Assembly: GCA_903930225.1 (NCBI GenBank)
Contig: CAIYXV010000118.1
Span: 1 to 46,637, forward strand
Direction of reading: 5' to 3'
Length of the DNA: 46,637 bases
From: an uncultured bacterium
GTDB taxonomy: Bacteria; Margulisbacteria; WOR-1; XYC2-FULL-46-14; WPAF01
Translations under genes and position numbers: made by a program
Shown: positions 10,299-18,202 of the stretch, piece by piece
Layout: each line of letters starts with the position of its first letter
Numbering within the stretch: the stretch's first letter is position 1
The notes under the pieces: model-generated
Seen by the model: only the letters and a program-made list of their open reading frames with translations
The model's database searches: none
What the model was told of the DNA's origin: nothing

Positions 10299-10304
10299 TA
10301 AAAT
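10299..10304 (+). promoter_or_regulatory. -10 box of the P-type ATPase gene
   Basis: TAAAAT, seven bases before the ATG at 10312. It is arranged back-to-back with the cstA -10 box inside a 62-base divergent intergenic region. Confidence 0.55.
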
Positions 10305-10311
10305 AACCGCA

Positions 10312-12840
10312 ATGACCGAAGAGTTTGATATAAGGAACATAAAAGGGCTGGGCGAAAGCGAAGCCGCGGAGCGGTTAAAAAAAGAAGGGTTCAATGAACT
10401 TCCCGCGCAAAAAAGCCGCAACTTTATCCAGATCTTGATAAGCGTCGTCAAAGAGCCGATGCTGATGCTCCTTCTTTTCAGCGGCCTGATCTATCTTTTT
10501 CTCGGCGAAGCAAGGGATGCCGCCATGCTGCTGCTGTTCGTGGTGGTCGTGGTCGGCATAACGTTCGTCCAGGAAAGAAGGACCGAACGGGCGCTCGACG
10601 CGCTCAAGAACCTTTCCAGTCCCCGGGCGCTGGTCATCCGTGACGGAAAACAGGTAAGGATCCCGGGGCGGGAAGTGGTTCGGGACGATATTATGATCTT
10701 GAGGGAAGGCGACCGCGTTCCTGCCGATGCTACCGTGATCTTCTCCGGCAATCTTACGATCAACGAATCTCTTCTCACCGGCGAATCGCTGGCAGTCCGC
10801 AAAACAGAGTGGGACGGTAAGACGGAATTCAGACAGCCGGGTGGGGAAGACCTTCCGTTCGTTTTTTCCGGCACGCTGGTAGTGCAGGGACACGGTGTCG
10901 CCCGGGTCGCCAGGGTCGGAGCGAATACTGAAATGGGAAAGATCGGACGGGCGATCGGGTCCATTGAAGAAGAAGATACTCAACTCAAAAAAGAAACGGC
11001 GCGGCTGGTACGCGACTTCACGATCGGCGGGCTGGCCCTTTGCCTGCTCGTGATCCTGATCTACGGCGTGACCCGCGGGGACTGGCTCAACGGGTTCCTT
11101 GCCGGTTTGAGTTTGAGCATGGCGATGCTTCCCGAAGAGTTCGCGGTGGTGCTTCTCATATTTTTAAGCCTGGGCGCCTGGAGAATGTCCAAGCGCCAGG
11201 TCTTAACAAGGCGGATGCAGGCGATCGAGACTTTGGGTTCGGCGACCGTGCTTTGCGTGGATAAGACCGGCACCATTACCATGAATAAAATGGTAATGAG
11301 CGAACTTTTGGCGAACGGCGAGCACTGCCGGGTGGACGGTATAACAGGCAATCTACCCGAAAAATTCCATGACCTGCTTGAATTCGGCAATCTCGCCAGT
11401 CAAAAAGATCCGTTCGATCCGGTGGAAAATGAGATCAAAGACGCGACTGAAAAATTCCTGGGAAACAGCGAGCATATCCACCATAACTGGAAACTGGTAA
11501 GAGAATACGCGCTGTCTAAGCACCTGCTCGCGCTTTCCCATGTCTGGGAGTCGCCGGATAAGATGAACTATGTAGTCGCCGCCAAAGGCGCTCCGGAAGC
11601 GATCTTAGACCTGTGCCATTTGCCCGAAAATGAAAAGCAATCCCTGCTGCAATGGGTGCATAAGATGTCTAATAACGGCTTGAGGATACTCGGAGTAGCG
11701 AAGGCGCAGTTTGAGAAGGGCTCTCTTCCCCGGGAACAGCATGACTTTAGTTTCACATTTGTCGGACTGATTGGGTTCGTTGACCCGGTGCGGCCCAGCG
11801 TGACGGAGTCGCTGAAAGAATGTTACGAGGCCGGGATCCGCGTGATCATGATCACCGGGGATTATCCGGGCACCGCCCAGCACGTAGCGAAGCAGATCGG
11901 CCTTAAAAATCCCGACAAATTTATCACCGGAGCGGAGATCAAGAACATGGATTTTAACCAGCTAAGGGAAAGACTGCTTGATACCAATATCTTTGCCCGC
12001 GTGGTGCCCGAGCAGAAGCTGGAGATCGTTTCCGCGCTCAAGGCGAACGGCGAGATCGTGGCCATGACCGGCGACGGGGTCAACGACGCGCCCGCGCTCA
12101 AACTGGCGCAGATCGGGGTGGCGATGGGGGAGCGGGGTACCGATGTGGCGCGCGAGTCGGCCGACCTGGTCCTGTTGGACGATAATTTCTCCTCGATCGT
12201 AGAGGCGGTCCGGATGGGAAGAAGGATCTACGATAATCTTAGAAAAGCGATCTCATATATCTTTTCGGTCCATGTCCCGATCGCGGGCATGGCGCTTTTG
12301 CCGGTGCTGTTTAAAATGCCGCTGGTCCTTTTGCCTGCCCACATCGCGTTCCTCGAACTGATCATCGATCCCGCCTGCTCGACCGTTTACGAGGCGGAGC
12401 CGGAAGAATCAAACATCATGAAAAGACCGCCCCGCCGCCTCGACCAGCCGCTGTTCGACCGGTCGACCTTTTTCACCAGCCTATTCCAGGGTTTAAGCGT
12501 TCTGGCGGTCGTTTTTATGGTCTTCTTTATCGCGCTTTATCTGGGCAAGGGGGAGCTGGACGCGCGAACGCTCACCTTTACCGCGCTGGTCGTGGCCAAT
12601 CTGTCCCTTATCATTGTCAACCTTTCCTGGGAGAGAAGGATCAGGGATATTCTTTTTGACAACAATCCCGCTCTCCGTTTTGTGACGGCGGGCGCGGTTA
12701 TTTCACTGGGACTTATCCTATACGTTCCTTTTTTAAGGGAAATGTTCCATTTTTCCATCCTTCACGCCAGTGATGTTTTAAGCGCGGTCCTGGCGGGAGC
12801 GGTCAGCGTGCTGTGGATCAGGGCGGTAAGAAAAAAATGA
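10312..12840 (+). CDS. Cation-translocating P-type ATPase (P2-like), substrate unclear
   Basis: An 842-residue P-type ATPase. Order of domains: N-terminal cation-ATPase region (GLGESEAAERL), TM1-2, the actuator loop with LLTGES, TM3-4, the phosphorylation motif VDKTGT with D317, a nucleotide-binding domain with the KGAPE motif, the hinge MTGDGVNDAPALK, then TM5-10. The layout matches Ca2+/H+/Na+-type P2 pumps. TM4 carries MLPEEFAVV instead of the PEGLP motif of calcium pumps, and TM6 reads LIIDPACSTVYEAEP instead of the usual NxxTDG. Calcium as substrate is therefore doubtful. The mRNA is probably leaderless. The stop overlaps a 21-codon frame by ATGA. Confidence 0.92.
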   Translation: MTEEFDIRNIKGLGESEAAERLKKEGFNELPAQKSRNFIQILISVVKEPMLMLLLFSGLIYLFLGEARDAAMLLLFVVVVVGITFVQERRTERALDALKNLSSPRALVIRDGKQVRIPGREVVRDDIMILREGDRVPADATVIFSGNLTINESLLTGESLAVRKTEWDGKTEFRQPGGEDLPFVFSGTLVVQGHGVARVARVGANTEMGKIGRAIGSIEEEDTQLKKETARLVRDFTIGGLALCLLVILIYGVTRGDWLNGFLAGLSLSMAMLPEEFAVVLLIFLSLGAWRMSKRQVLTRRMQAIETLGSATVLCVDKTGTITMNKMVMSELLANGEHCRVDGITGNLPEKFHDLLEFGNLASQKDPFDPVENEIKDATEKFLGNSEHIHHNWKLVREYALSKHLLALSHVWESPDKMNYVVAAKGAPEAILDLCHLPENEKQSLLQWVHKMSNNGLRILGVAKAQFEKGSLPREQHDFSFTFVGLIGFVDPVRPSVTESLKECYEAGIRVIMITGDYPGTAQHVAKQIGLKNPDKFITGAEIKNMDFNQLRERLLDTNIFARVVPEQKLEIVSALKANGEIVAMTGDGVNDAPALKLAQIGVAMGERGTDVARESADLVLLDDNFSSIVEAVRMGRRIYDNLRKAISYIFSVHVPIAGMALLPVLFKMPLVLLPAHIAFLELIIDPACSTVYEAEPEESNIMKRPPRRLDQPLFDRSTFFTSLFQGLSVLAVVFMVFFIALYLGKGELDARTLTFTALVVANLSLIIVNLSWERRIRDILFDNNPALRFVTAGAVISLGLILYVPFLREMFHFSILHASDVLSAVLAGAVSVLWIRAVRKK

Positions 12841-12902
12841 AAAATAAGATCGATCTGCTTTCGGGCGACGAGGCATTGGGAGCGTCGATCGCTGGGCTTT
12901 GA
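12837..12902 (+). pseudogene. Tiny frame resembling the N-terminus of a 2-oxoacid:ferredoxin oxidoreductase subunit
   Basis: A 21-codon frame overlaps the ATPase stop by ATGA and encodes MKNKIDLLSGDEALGASIAG-L before TGA. The LLSGDEALG segment resembles the opening of alpha subunits of 2-oxoacid:ferredoxin oxidoreductases (LLxGNEAxAxGA), so this may be the stump of a deleted operon member. A T-run (GATCTTTTTTAT) follows at once. The resemblance is short and could be chance, and a leader-like peptide is equally possible. Confidence 0.25.
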
Positions 12903-12940
12903 TCTTTTTTATCATGCAAGTTTTTGGCTTCAAAATACGA

Positions 12941-12946
12941 TAAAAT
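12941..12946 (+). promoter_or_regulatory. -10 box of the gene at 12953
   Basis: TAAAAT, exactly six bases before the ATG at 12953, with no ribosome-binding site. This predicts transcription starting at or within one base of the start codon. Confidence 0.65.
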
Positions 12947-12952
12947 ATATGT

Positions 12953-13741
12953 ATGGCAGACCAATCAATTGCACCTATAAATCCTAATATCAGCGGCCAG
13001 AAAGAAGCTGTGGCCGGGAACCAATCCATTGCTTTTACCTCGACCGACCGCAAATTGATCGAAGAGCGGGGAGGGGAAATCAACAAAGCCCGCTCCTTTA
13101 AGGATATTTTCAATCAAAAAGGCCTTGCCGCGAAAGTAGAGAACGAAGAGACCACAGTCGAGCCGGGGCTGGATGTTGATATCCAGGAGCTGGCAAAAAG
13201 AAAACGCGACCACGCGCAGATGCTTAGCAATTCACCGGTCAAAGCGGTGCGCGACAAGATTGACACCTCGGGGGGGAATCTGCCGCCGCCACCCGCCGAC
13301 ATGAACCGGGGGCAGGATGAAGAGGTAAAAGAAGACCTGGAGACGGCGGATATCGGCAAGAAGACCGCGCAGATCGTCAAGGAGCTGAACATGCATCCGG
13401 ACGACATCGTGGATAAATTCCATCTTGATGAAAAAGACCTCTATAACCTGGTATTCAAGATCAAGGACCTGCACTTAAAGCGGCTGCTGACCAACGACCG
13501 AAAGGAATATCTGGAACTGACCGATATTATAAAAAAGGAAACGGTGGCCGCAGCCAAGCCGGAGGCGAAGGAATGGATCGAGAACCGGCTCAACCTGCTC
13601 ACGCTTTCATCCTCCCAGTACAAGCTCAAACTGCTGGATTCGCTGAAGACCATGGGGTGGAGCGACGAACAAAGGGAATCGGTCAAGTGGCTGCAGCAGA
13701 TCGCGGACAAATACTCTAAAGAAACGCGCGGACCAGAGTAA
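12953..13741 (+). CDS. Hypothetical soluble protein, charged and helical
   Basis: A 262-residue protein I do not recognise. There is no signal peptide or membrane segment. The first 45 residues are low in charge and rich in N, S, Q and P (ADQSIAPINPNISGQ). Residues 45-110 are highly charged with a proline stretch LPPPPADMNRGQDEE. The rest is predicted helical, ending NRLNLLTLSSSQYKLKLLDSLKTM. HPDDIVDKFHLDEKDLYNLVFKI could be a small helical docking domain. The ATG is fixed by a TAAAAT box six bases upstream. Its 3' end overlaps the convergent GDT1 gene by 26 bases. Codon use matches the neighbours. Function unknown; cytoplasmic location inferred. Confidence 0.7.
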   Translation: MADQSIAPINPNISGQKEAVAGNQSIAFTSTDRKLIEERGGEINKARSFKDIFNQKGLAAKVENEETTVEPGLDVDIQELAKRKRDHAQMLSNSPVKAVRDKIDTSGGNLPPPPADMNRGQDEEVKEDLETADIGKKTAQIVKELNMHPDDIVDKFHLDEKDLYNLVFKIKDLHLKRLLTNDRKEYLELTDIIKKETVAAAKPEAKEWIENRLNLLTLSSSQYKLKLLDSLKTMGWSDEQRESVKWLQQIADKYSKETRGPE

Positions 13742-14291
13742 GAACGCCGAAGATCAGGAATACCCCGGCAGAGATCCATTGGATATGCTCACCTTTGATG
13801 AAACGCTTTACCCACGAACCGGCCAGCGCGGCCAGCGCGTTCACTGCCGCCATTCCCAATGTCGCTCCGATCCATACCTGGATGGGGGTCCCGTATTTCG
13901 CGGTCAGGGTGAGGGTTGCCAACTGGGTCTTGTCCCCGAATTCAGCGATGAAAAAAGAGATGAAAATAAAAATAAAAGGATGATCGGATCTGATCGATCC
14001 GGTCTTCTCCTCGTCCGTAACTTCTTCTTTACCAAAGATCGCCCATAACCCAAAGATAATAAAGAGTATTCCGGCGAAAGCCTGCAGATAGAAACCGGGG
14101 ATGAGGCGGTTTACCGCTTCGCCGAAGATGACTGCCAGCGCCATGAGGGCGGCGGTGGCGGTCGTGACCGCGCCGATCACGATCGCAGCGGGGAACCGGG
14201 TCGACAGCCCGAGCGTTAAAAGCTGGGTCTTATCGCCCAGCTCCGCTCCGGCTATGATCAGAAAAGCAGCAGCTAAAGGCCAGAAGTTCAT
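13716..14291 (-). CDS. TMEM165/GDT1-family (UPF0016) cation transporter
   Basis: A 191-residue membrane protein with two homologous halves of about three helices each. Each half carries the family motif E-x-G-D-K-T: GAELGDKTQLLTLGLS near the N-terminus and IAEFGDKTQLATLTL in the second half. GDT1/MneA-type proteins exchange Mn2+ or Ca2+ for protons across the membrane, and in bacteria they export manganese or calcium. A short acidic linker (GKEEVTDEEKTGS) separates the halves. It lies alone on the minus strand, with its 3' end overlapping the end of the plus-strand gene at 12953-13741 by 26 bases. Confidence 0.93.
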   Translation of the reverse strand: MNFWPLAAAFLIIAGAELGDKTQLLTLGLSTRFPAAIVIGAVTTATAALMALAVIFGEAVNRLIPGFYLQAFAGILFIIFGLWAIFGKEEVTDEEKTGSIRSDHPFIFIFISFFIAEFGDKTQLATLTLTAKYGTPIQVWIGATLGMAAVNALAALAGSWVKRFIKGEHIQWISAGVFLIFGVLTLVRAFL

Positions 14292-14399
14292 TGATGGATT
14301 ATATCAAATCGCGCCGGATAATAACCTGTTTATATTAAAATTACGGGATCTTTATTGTCTTTATGAGCGGCCGCTCTTTACAACTATAAATGTTTACCA

Positions 14400-14405
14400 T
14401 ATAAT
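14400..14405 (+). promoter_or_regulatory. -10 box of the AT-rich methyltransferase gene
   Basis: TATAAT seven bases before the ATG at 14413; no Shine-Dalgarno. It supports choosing 14413 over longer in-frame starts that would run back into the GDT1 gene on the opposite strand. Confidence 0.6.
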
Positions 14406-14412
14406 CTTGGAT

Positions 14413-14883
14413 ATGAATGAAAAAATGGTGAAAGTCGATCTATGCTGTGGTCCAAATAAGCCGGAAGGATTTATCGGCGTTGATACTGTGAAATGCCCGG
14501 GTGTTGATATTGTGGCTGATTTAAATGAAAGATTTCCCTTTGAAGATAATTATATTGATCAGTTAAGAGCCCACGATGCGATCGAACACCTGGCCGATAA
14601 AATACACACTATGAATGAAATTTGGAGAATTTGTAAAAATGGCGCGGCGGTTGACATTAAAGTCCCTTCCACTGATGGGAGAGGCGCCTTTCAAGACCCC
14701 ACTCATGTTAGTTATTGGAATATTAACTCATTTTATTATTACACATCAAATAATCCCGTCTTATATGAGCATTCAAGGAGATATGGATTTAAAGGAAATT
14801 TTAAGATAGAAAGTATTTATAATATAAGCGGCATTGATTGTGTAGTCCACGTAATAACAAAACTAATAGTGATCAAAGCATAA
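14413..14883 (+). CDS. Predicted SAM-dependent methyltransferase-like protein, AT-rich
   Basis: A 156-residue protein with a truncated class I methyltransferase pattern: KVDLCCGPNKPEGFIGVD as motif I, DIVADLNERFPFEDNYIDQLRAHDAIEHL as the DLN-PFPD-EHL region used by methyltransferase-11-type proteins, and a shortened C-terminal half with STDGRGAFQDPTHVSYWN. Related proteins are common in polysaccharide gene clusters. The start is fixed by TATAAT seven bases upstream. The segment is clearly richer in A and T than its neighbours (codons AAA, ATT, TAT, TTA dominate), which suggests recent acquisition. It is followed by a glycosyltransferase. Catalysis and substrate are unknown. Confidence 0.78.
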   Translation: MNEKMVKVDLCCGPNKPEGFIGVDTVKCPGVDIVADLNERFPFEDNYIDQLRAHDAIEHLADKIHTMNEIWRICKNGAAVDIKVPSTDGRGAFQDPTHVSYWNINSFYYYTSNNPVLYEHSRRYGFKGNFKIESIYNISGIDCVVHVITKLIVIKA

Positions 14884-14942
14884 ACTATTTGTAATCCCTT
14901 ATAATACTTGACGGATGGTACCAAATCGCGGCGAATAAATGC

Positions 14943-14948
14943 TATAAT
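14943..14948 (+). promoter_or_regulatory. -10 box of the GT2 glycosyltransferase gene
   Basis: TATAAT, eleven bases before the ATG at 14960. The expected leader is four or five bases with no ribosome site. Confidence 0.55.
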
Positions 14949-14959
14949 GTCCCCGCCAT

Positions 14960-15889
14960 ATGACAGAATTTTCAGTAATAATACCGCTGTTGAACGAACA
15001 GGAAGTTATTCCCTCGACCTATCTTAAGCTGAAAGAGATCATGGATGGGTTAAAATCACCCTACGAGCTGATCTTCATCAATGACGGCAGCACCGATCGC
15101 TCCGCCTCCATTATCAAAGAGATCGCGGGGCGGGATGCTAAGATCAAGCTGTTGAGCTTTTCGAGGAATTTCGGCCAGGAGGCGGCATTTAGCGCCGGCC
15201 TGGAGTTCGCTTCGGGCCGGGCCGTGATCTTTATCGACGCCGATCTCCAGGACCCGCCTGAGGTCATACCGAAAATGATCGAAAAGTGGAAACAGGGATA
15301 CGAGATCGTCTACGGCCGGAGGTTAAAAAGGGAAGGGGAAAGCTTTTTTAAAAGATGGTCTTCGGATCTATTCTACCGCTTTTTAAAAAGGATGTCCGAT
15401 CACGACATCCCGGTCGATGTCGGGTACTTCCGGCTGATCGATCGAAAGGTGTGCGAGGTTATAAAGGGCCTCCGGGAAAAGAGCCGGTTTTTGCGCGGTC
15501 TCATCAGCTGGACCGGCTTCAGGCAGGCTTCGGTCGATTACGTCCGGGTTAAACGAAAAGCAGGCGATACCAAATATCCACTCGGCCGAATGATCGAGCT
15601 TTCGCTTGCCGCAGTCACTTCTTTTTCCTACAAGCCCCTGCGGATCGCCACCTGGCTTGGATTCATCCTTTCGATCATGAGCTTTATTTATCTTCTGGTC
15701 GTGTTGTTCGAAAAAATATTCACTTCGAGCACGGTTTCAGGCTGGACTTCGATCATCGCGATCAACCTGTTCTTTAACGGAGTGGTCCTTATCATTTTAG
15801 GCATCATCGGGGAATATATCGGACGGATCTACGAGGAGGCTAAGGACCGGCCTTTATATATCATTGCGGACAAGACGGGTTTCAATTAG
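14960..15889 (+). CDS. Family 2 glycosyltransferase, polyprenyl-phosphate type (GtrB/ArnC/DPM1-like)
   Basis: A 309-residue membrane-anchored GT2 enzyme. The N-terminal GT-A domain shows FSVIIPLLNEQEVI, FINDGSTDRS, SFSRNFGQEAAFSAGLEFA, the metal-binding IDADLQDPPEVI and the downstream DVGYFRLIDRK and REKSRFLRGLISWTGF. Two C-terminal membrane helices follow (about 230-250 and 265-290). This architecture transfers a sugar from a nucleotide donor to a polyprenyl phosphate, feeding lipid-linked sugars to GT-C enzymes. The two TMTC-like proteins at 31576-35213 would be plausible users, as inference only. The stop overlaps the convergent GT4 stop by four bases. Confidence 0.93.
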   Translation: MTEFSVIIPLLNEQEVIPSTYLKLKEIMDGLKSPYELIFINDGSTDRSASIIKEIAGRDAKIKLLSFSRNFGQEAAFSAGLEFASGRAVIFIDADLQDPPEVIPKMIEKWKQGYEIVYGRRLKREGESFFKRWSSDLFYRFLKRMSDHDIPVDVGYFRLIDRKVCEVIKGLREKSRFLRGLISWTGFRQASVDYVRVKRKAGDTKYPLGRMIELSLAAVTSFSYKPLRIATWLGFILSIMSFIYLLVVLFEKIFTSSTVSGWTSIIAINLFFNGVVLIILGIIGEYIGRIYEEAKDRPLYIIADKTGFN

Positions 15890-17007
15890 CGGAGGTCGTG
15901 CAGCAGCGCTTTCCATTCCCTCACGAACAAATTGATGTCGAAGATCTTCGACGCGTATTCTCTTTTTTCATCATTGACGATGTCCCCGCTGTTCAATACC
16001 TGCTCCATTTTATCCGCCAGGTCTTTTGAGTTTCCCGCTTTCGCGATCTTTCCCATGCCGGTGATCTGCACCGGCACCCTGACCCCCGGAAGGTCGGTCG
16101 CGATCACGGGCTTTCCGAAGAGCATCGCTTCCGCCTGTACCATTCCGAACACCTCGGTCTTGCCGATCGAGGGAAGCACCAGGCAGTCGATGTTCTTGTA
16201 GAACGCGCCCAGGGCCCCGCCGCTTAATTTACCAAGAAAGATGTGCCGGATATCTTTTTCAACCAGGCGATTGATGATCTTTTTGGAGTAGGGGTCTTCG
16301 GCCGAATGGAGTCCGGCGAAAACCAGTACCGGGTCTTTCAAATTGGCTTGCGCGACCGCGTCGATCAGATGTTCGATCCCTTTTTCGCTAATGATCCGGC
16401 CGCTGTAGCCGATCCAGATATTCCCGCCCTTGCGGTTTTTCAGCTCTTCGAACTTTTCTTCATCTACCGGGACCGGTTCGATCGGAGGCAGGATGTAGAT
16501 CAGTCTTTCATTGAACCGACTGATGCTCTTCTTGCTCTGGGCAAAATCCCGGGTATGGGTCACGATCCGGTCGGAGAGGGCGAGCTGAAAAAACACGAAT
16601 GCGTTGAGCAGCCAGTCGAACATTTTTCCGGCCGGGCCGCCGATCCCGTAATCGCAATTATAGATGGATACGGTCTTTTTTTTCAGCAGGCGGGCGAGGA
16701 TAAGGGCGGAAAGCCCTTCGAAATTAGGAAGATTTACCACCACGGCATCCGAATTTTTGATATCCCGATAGATCCGGAAGGGGTAGAACGGCATCAAAAA
16801 CCCTCCCGGGATCTTCATCAGGCCGCTAAGCCTTCGAACCTCCGCGCGGTCGATCGTCTCATTAGCCGGAAGGTCTCTTTTGAATTTGGCAGTCAGTACT
16901 TTTATCTTGAAACCCTCTTCGGACAGGTGTTTGACCAGCCGGTAGGGATATTTAACAATCCCTGTAACATTAGGGGACCAGTAAGTTGAGATCAGACTGA
17001 TTTTCAT
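15886..17007 (-). CDS. Family 4 glycosyltransferase
   Basis: A 373-residue GT-B glycosyltransferase. The N-terminal domain starts KISLISTYWSPNVTGI with the glycine-containing acceptor loop. The C-terminal domain shows IGYSGRIISEKGIEHLIDA, VFAGLHS, and the donor-binding EVFGMVQAEAMLFGKPVIATDLPGV, with the E-x7-E pattern of GT4 enzymes. Sugar and acceptor are unknown. The neighbouring methyltransferase and GT2 genes point to a small surface-glycan cluster. A TATCAT box lies 12 bases upstream of the ATG. It is convergent with the GT2 gene, the two stop codons sharing bases. Confidence 0.92.
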   Translation of the reverse strand: MKISLISTYWSPNVTGIVKYPYRLVKHLSEEGFKIKVLTAKFKRDLPANETIDRAEVRRLSGLMKIPGGFLMPFYPFRIYRDIKNSDAVVVNLPNFEGLSALILARLLKKKTVSIYNCDYGIGGPAGKMFDWLLNAFVFFQLALSDRIVTHTRDFAQSKKSISRFNERLIYILPPIEPVPVDEEKFEELKNRKGGNIWIGYSGRIISEKGIEHLIDAVAQANLKDPVLVFAGLHSAEDPYSKKIINRLVEKDIRHIFLGKLSGGALGAFYKNIDCLVLPSIGKTEVFGMVQAEAMLFGKPVIATDLPGVRVPVQITGMGKIAKAGNSKDLADKMEQVLNSGDIVNDEKREYASKIFDINLFVREWKALLHDLR

Positions 17008-17100
17008 ATGCCGGACTTAATGATACCAAAAACCGGACGAGTATACGAGAAATATTTTACGGCGGGATAACCTTCTTTTTGAAATCACGGCCTCGTGTGA

Positions 17101-17106
17101 TAAGAT
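17101..17106 (+). promoter_or_regulatory. Possible -10 box of the YchF-like gene
   Basis: TAAGAT six bases before the ATG at 17113, the same spacing as several other genes here. GATAAT starting three bases later is an alternative. No Shine-Dalgarno is seen. Confidence 0.4.
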
Positions 17107-17112
17107 AATATC

Positions 17113-18138
17113 ATGAAGATCGTACTTATTGGCCTGCCGCAGGCCGGACACCAGCAGCTTTTTTCAATATTGACCGGCATACCGCTTGAGACCGTCATGC
17201 TCAAGCCGATGGAGGTCCAGCAGGGGATATCGGAAATAGGTGACCTGCGCTTTGACCGCCTGGTTAAACTGTATAATCCTAAAAAAGTCGCGCGCGCGCG
17301 GATCGAGTATACGCTTCTTCCTGATTTTAACCTTCAAGGCCCGTTAAAAGAATTAATCTTTACCCAGTTAAAAAATGCCGATGAGATCTGCTTTATAGTG
17401 AAACAAGAATCGGCGGTATCAGATCTTCTAAACTTTAAATCCGAAATGGTCATTTACGATACGATGCTGGTGGAAAAGAGGTTGGACAGTATCAGCAAAG
17501 AACAGCGGAAAAAATACTCGGAGATAAAGGAAAAAGAAAAAGAGATAATGGAAAGTTGCAAAAAGCAGCTGGAGTCGGAGAAAATGATCAAAGACCTTGA
17601 ATTTGCGGAAGACCAAATTAAAAATCTTAAAACCTATCAATTCTTTACGTTAAAGCCCATTTTTGCGGTCATCAACGTGTCCGAAGATAAGATAAAGGAT
17701 ACTTCGGTATCTTCCGAAGTCAGCGCAAAGACCGGTTTTCCCTGTGTCCAGCTTTGCGCCGAATTGGAAGAAGAGATCAGCCGGCTTACGCCCGATGAGC
17801 GGGAAGTATTCATGAAAGAGCTGGGGGTAGAGGAACCCGCCACCGCCAAGATGACCCGCATGGCTTACGAAGGGCTGGGGTTGATCTCGTACTTTACGGT
17901 TGGAGAGGACGAAGTAAAAGCCTGGTCGGTAAGAAAAGGCGCCTTCGCGCCCGAAGCGGGCGGAGTGATCCACTCGGACATTGAAAAGGGTTTTGTTCGC
18001 GCCGAAATGTGCAAGTATGACGATCTGCTCGCGGCCGGGTCGGAGCAGAAATTAAAAGACTCAGGTAAATTCTATCTAAAGGGCAGGGATTATCAGATCG
18101 AGGATGGAGATATCCTAAACTTCCGCTTCAACGTTTGA
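17113..18138 (+). CDS. YchF-like protein with degenerate P-loop (DUF933/TGS domain)
   Basis: A 341-residue relative of the universal ATPase YchF/OLA1. The C-terminal third is an excellent match to the YchF TGS/DUF933 domain: GLISYFTVGEDEVKAWSVRKG, APEAGGVIHSDIEKGFVRAE and YQIEDGDILNFRFNV. The coiled-coil arm (residues about 120-175, rich in K and E) and the G4-like INVSED are also kept. The N-terminal P-loop reads GLPQAGHQQLF where YchF has GLPNVGKSTLF, so the lysine and both hydroxyl residues are lost. The usual DxAGLVxGA switch-II segment is absent too. It probably does not bind ATP or GTP in the normal way. A regular ychF would be expected elsewhere in the genome. Confidence 0.9.
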   Translation: MKIVLIGLPQAGHQQLFSILTGIPLETVMLKPMEVQQGISEIGDLRFDRLVKLYNPKKVARARIEYTLLPDFNLQGPLKELIFTQLKNADEICFIVKQESAVSDLLNFKSEMVIYDTMLVEKRLDSISKEQRKKYSEIKEKEKEIMESCKKQLESEKMIKDLEFAEDQIKNLKTYQFFTLKPIFAVINVSEDKIKDTSVSSEVSAKTGFPCVQLCAELEEEISRLTPDEREVFMKELGVEEPATAKMTRMAYEGLGLISYFTVGEDEVKAWSVRKGAFAPEAGGVIHSDIEKGFVRAEMCKYDDLLAAGSEQKLKDSGKFYLKGRDYQIEDGDILNFRFNV

Positions 18139-18202
18139 TCCGCTTTTACTAACCGGCCGACATACTGAAATCATCCCCAAAACATGACGATTAAATATTG
18201 GC

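Noticed and set aside
14101-14412. N-terminal extension of the AT-rich methyltransferase
   Set aside because: It would run antisense through the GDT1 gene, differs in composition, and a TATAAT box plus ATG mark the start at 14413.
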